Below, piece by piece: positions 63,727-64,000 of a stretch of 64,000 nucleotides of DNA. The stretch is from Rhodocytophaga rosea (GTDB taxonomy: Bacteria; Bacteroidota; Bacteroidia; Cytophagales; 172606-1). The stretch lies in NCBI RefSeq assembly GCF_010119975.1, contig NZ_CP048222.1:2191501-2255500 (forward strand), read 5' to 3'. Both the position numbers and the translations under genes were made by a program. The notes beneath the pieces were generated by a model that saw only the letters and a list, made by a program, of their open reading frames with translations, was not told the origin of the DNA and did not search any database. Position 1 is the stretch's first letter; every line of letters starts with the position of its first letter.

Positions 63727-64000
63727 CTATTTCCAGGCTTTTACCAGAATGCTGGTCCCGGTTTTATGCTGCCGGGTGACATCCAGGTAATTCAGCAGGA
63801 AGCATAAAGGAAATATCAGGAGATAATAAAAAGGCAACACGGTGTACATATACTTGGAAGTACCCAGCATCAGCATCGGATATTTAAGCGAAAGTAACCA
63901 GGAGCGGCTTCCCGGACGTCCATAGGTATATTTAATGTCTATTTTCTTAAAGCCAACCTTTTTGAGTTTCCGCTTCATTTCTTCAATACTATACCCGGTG
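63727..64000 (-). CDS. SAM-dependent methyltransferase, 3' end only (partial)
   Basis: Only the last 90 or so codons lie inside the window; the gene continues past 64000. The visible frame reads through the window end (TGYSIEEMKRKLKKVGFKKI), then DIKYTYGRPGSRSWLLSLKYPMLML and a hydrophobic segment (YTVLPFYYLLIFPLCFLLNYLDV), ending TGTSILVKAWK. GYSIEEMKRKLKKVGF followed by a YTYG strand and SxSW is the usual end of class I methyltransferases of this group with a C-terminal membrane helix. The ATG at 63978 is an internal methionine, not the start. The substrate cannot be predicted from this end. Confidence 0.65.
   Translation of the reverse strand, partial: TGYSIEEMKRKLKKVGFKKIDIKYTYGRPGSRSWLLSLKYPMLMLGTSKYMYTVLPFYYLLIFPLCFLLNYLDVTRQHKTGTSILVKAWK

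Overview
The window looks like a piece of a Bacteroidota chromosome, most likely order Cytophagales. This is inferred from gene content: paired DUF4199 proteins, a bTHX ribosomal protein, a PorQ-like outer-membrane protein, a DUF2911 protein, a BatA-type protein, LytS/LytR signalling and a DKNYY-repeat protein. Several starts also lie close behind TAnnTTTG-like boxes and lack purine-rich Shine-Dalgarno sites. I see no rRNA, tRNA, CRISPR array, insertion sequence, phage or integrase gene. It reads as ordinary chromosomal backbone with many short transcription units on both strands.

Layout. 0-5 kb: a double-length D-Ala-D-Ala ligase (two ligase copies in one protein), an unknown protein, then a divergent intergenic region holding a degenerate tandem array of 42-bp period, then a DUF2911 protein. 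5-10.5 kb: a DUF1206 membrane protein, a GH1-like/RmlD-like fusion and two DUF4199 proteins. 10.7-17 kb: a BatA-domain protein with a dihydroorotase homologue that lacks the metal-binding HxH; a stand-alone sigma-70 region 2; a CHASE2 plus FecR-like pair; and a 45-residue bTHX gene. 17-26.6 kb: an APC permease, an HHH outer-membrane protein overlapping a PorQ-like protein, a lipoprotein amidohydrolase, an ABC-2 permease without its ATPase, and LspA.

26.7-36.8 kb: housekeeping enzymes GlmM, cysteine desulfurase, Aat and GpsA. Among them are an oxoamine-synthase/acetyltransferase fusion and a STAS/SEC14-like protein with a hybrid histidine kinase. 36.9-48.9 kb: an outer-membrane barrel, a DKNYY-repeat protein, an SMP-30-like lipoprotein, a polytopic membrane protein, SDR, DUF2905, an RsmI-like methyltransferase, an MBL hydrolase, 6-phosphogluconolactonase, an SNF2 helicase and an LD-carboxypeptidase. 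49-64 kb: after an AT-rich gap come a PQQ-type sugar dehydrogenase, a TolB-like propeller, a LytS/LytTR pair, an amidohydrolase, an RND adaptor and pump without an outer-membrane channel, an MBOAT plus SGNH acylation pair, a LolC/E-type permease and the 3' end of a SAM methyltransferase.

The most unusual structure is the 42-bp array at about 3675-4056. A recurring CCG-N8-CGG half-dyad falls every 42 bp, which is four B-DNA turns, between two divergently transcribed genes. Other items worth a second look are the tandem ligase, the two enzyme fusions, the sigma-fragment/CHASE2/FecR cluster and the metal-site-depleted dihydroorotase. All functional statements rest on reading motifs; no database search was possible.
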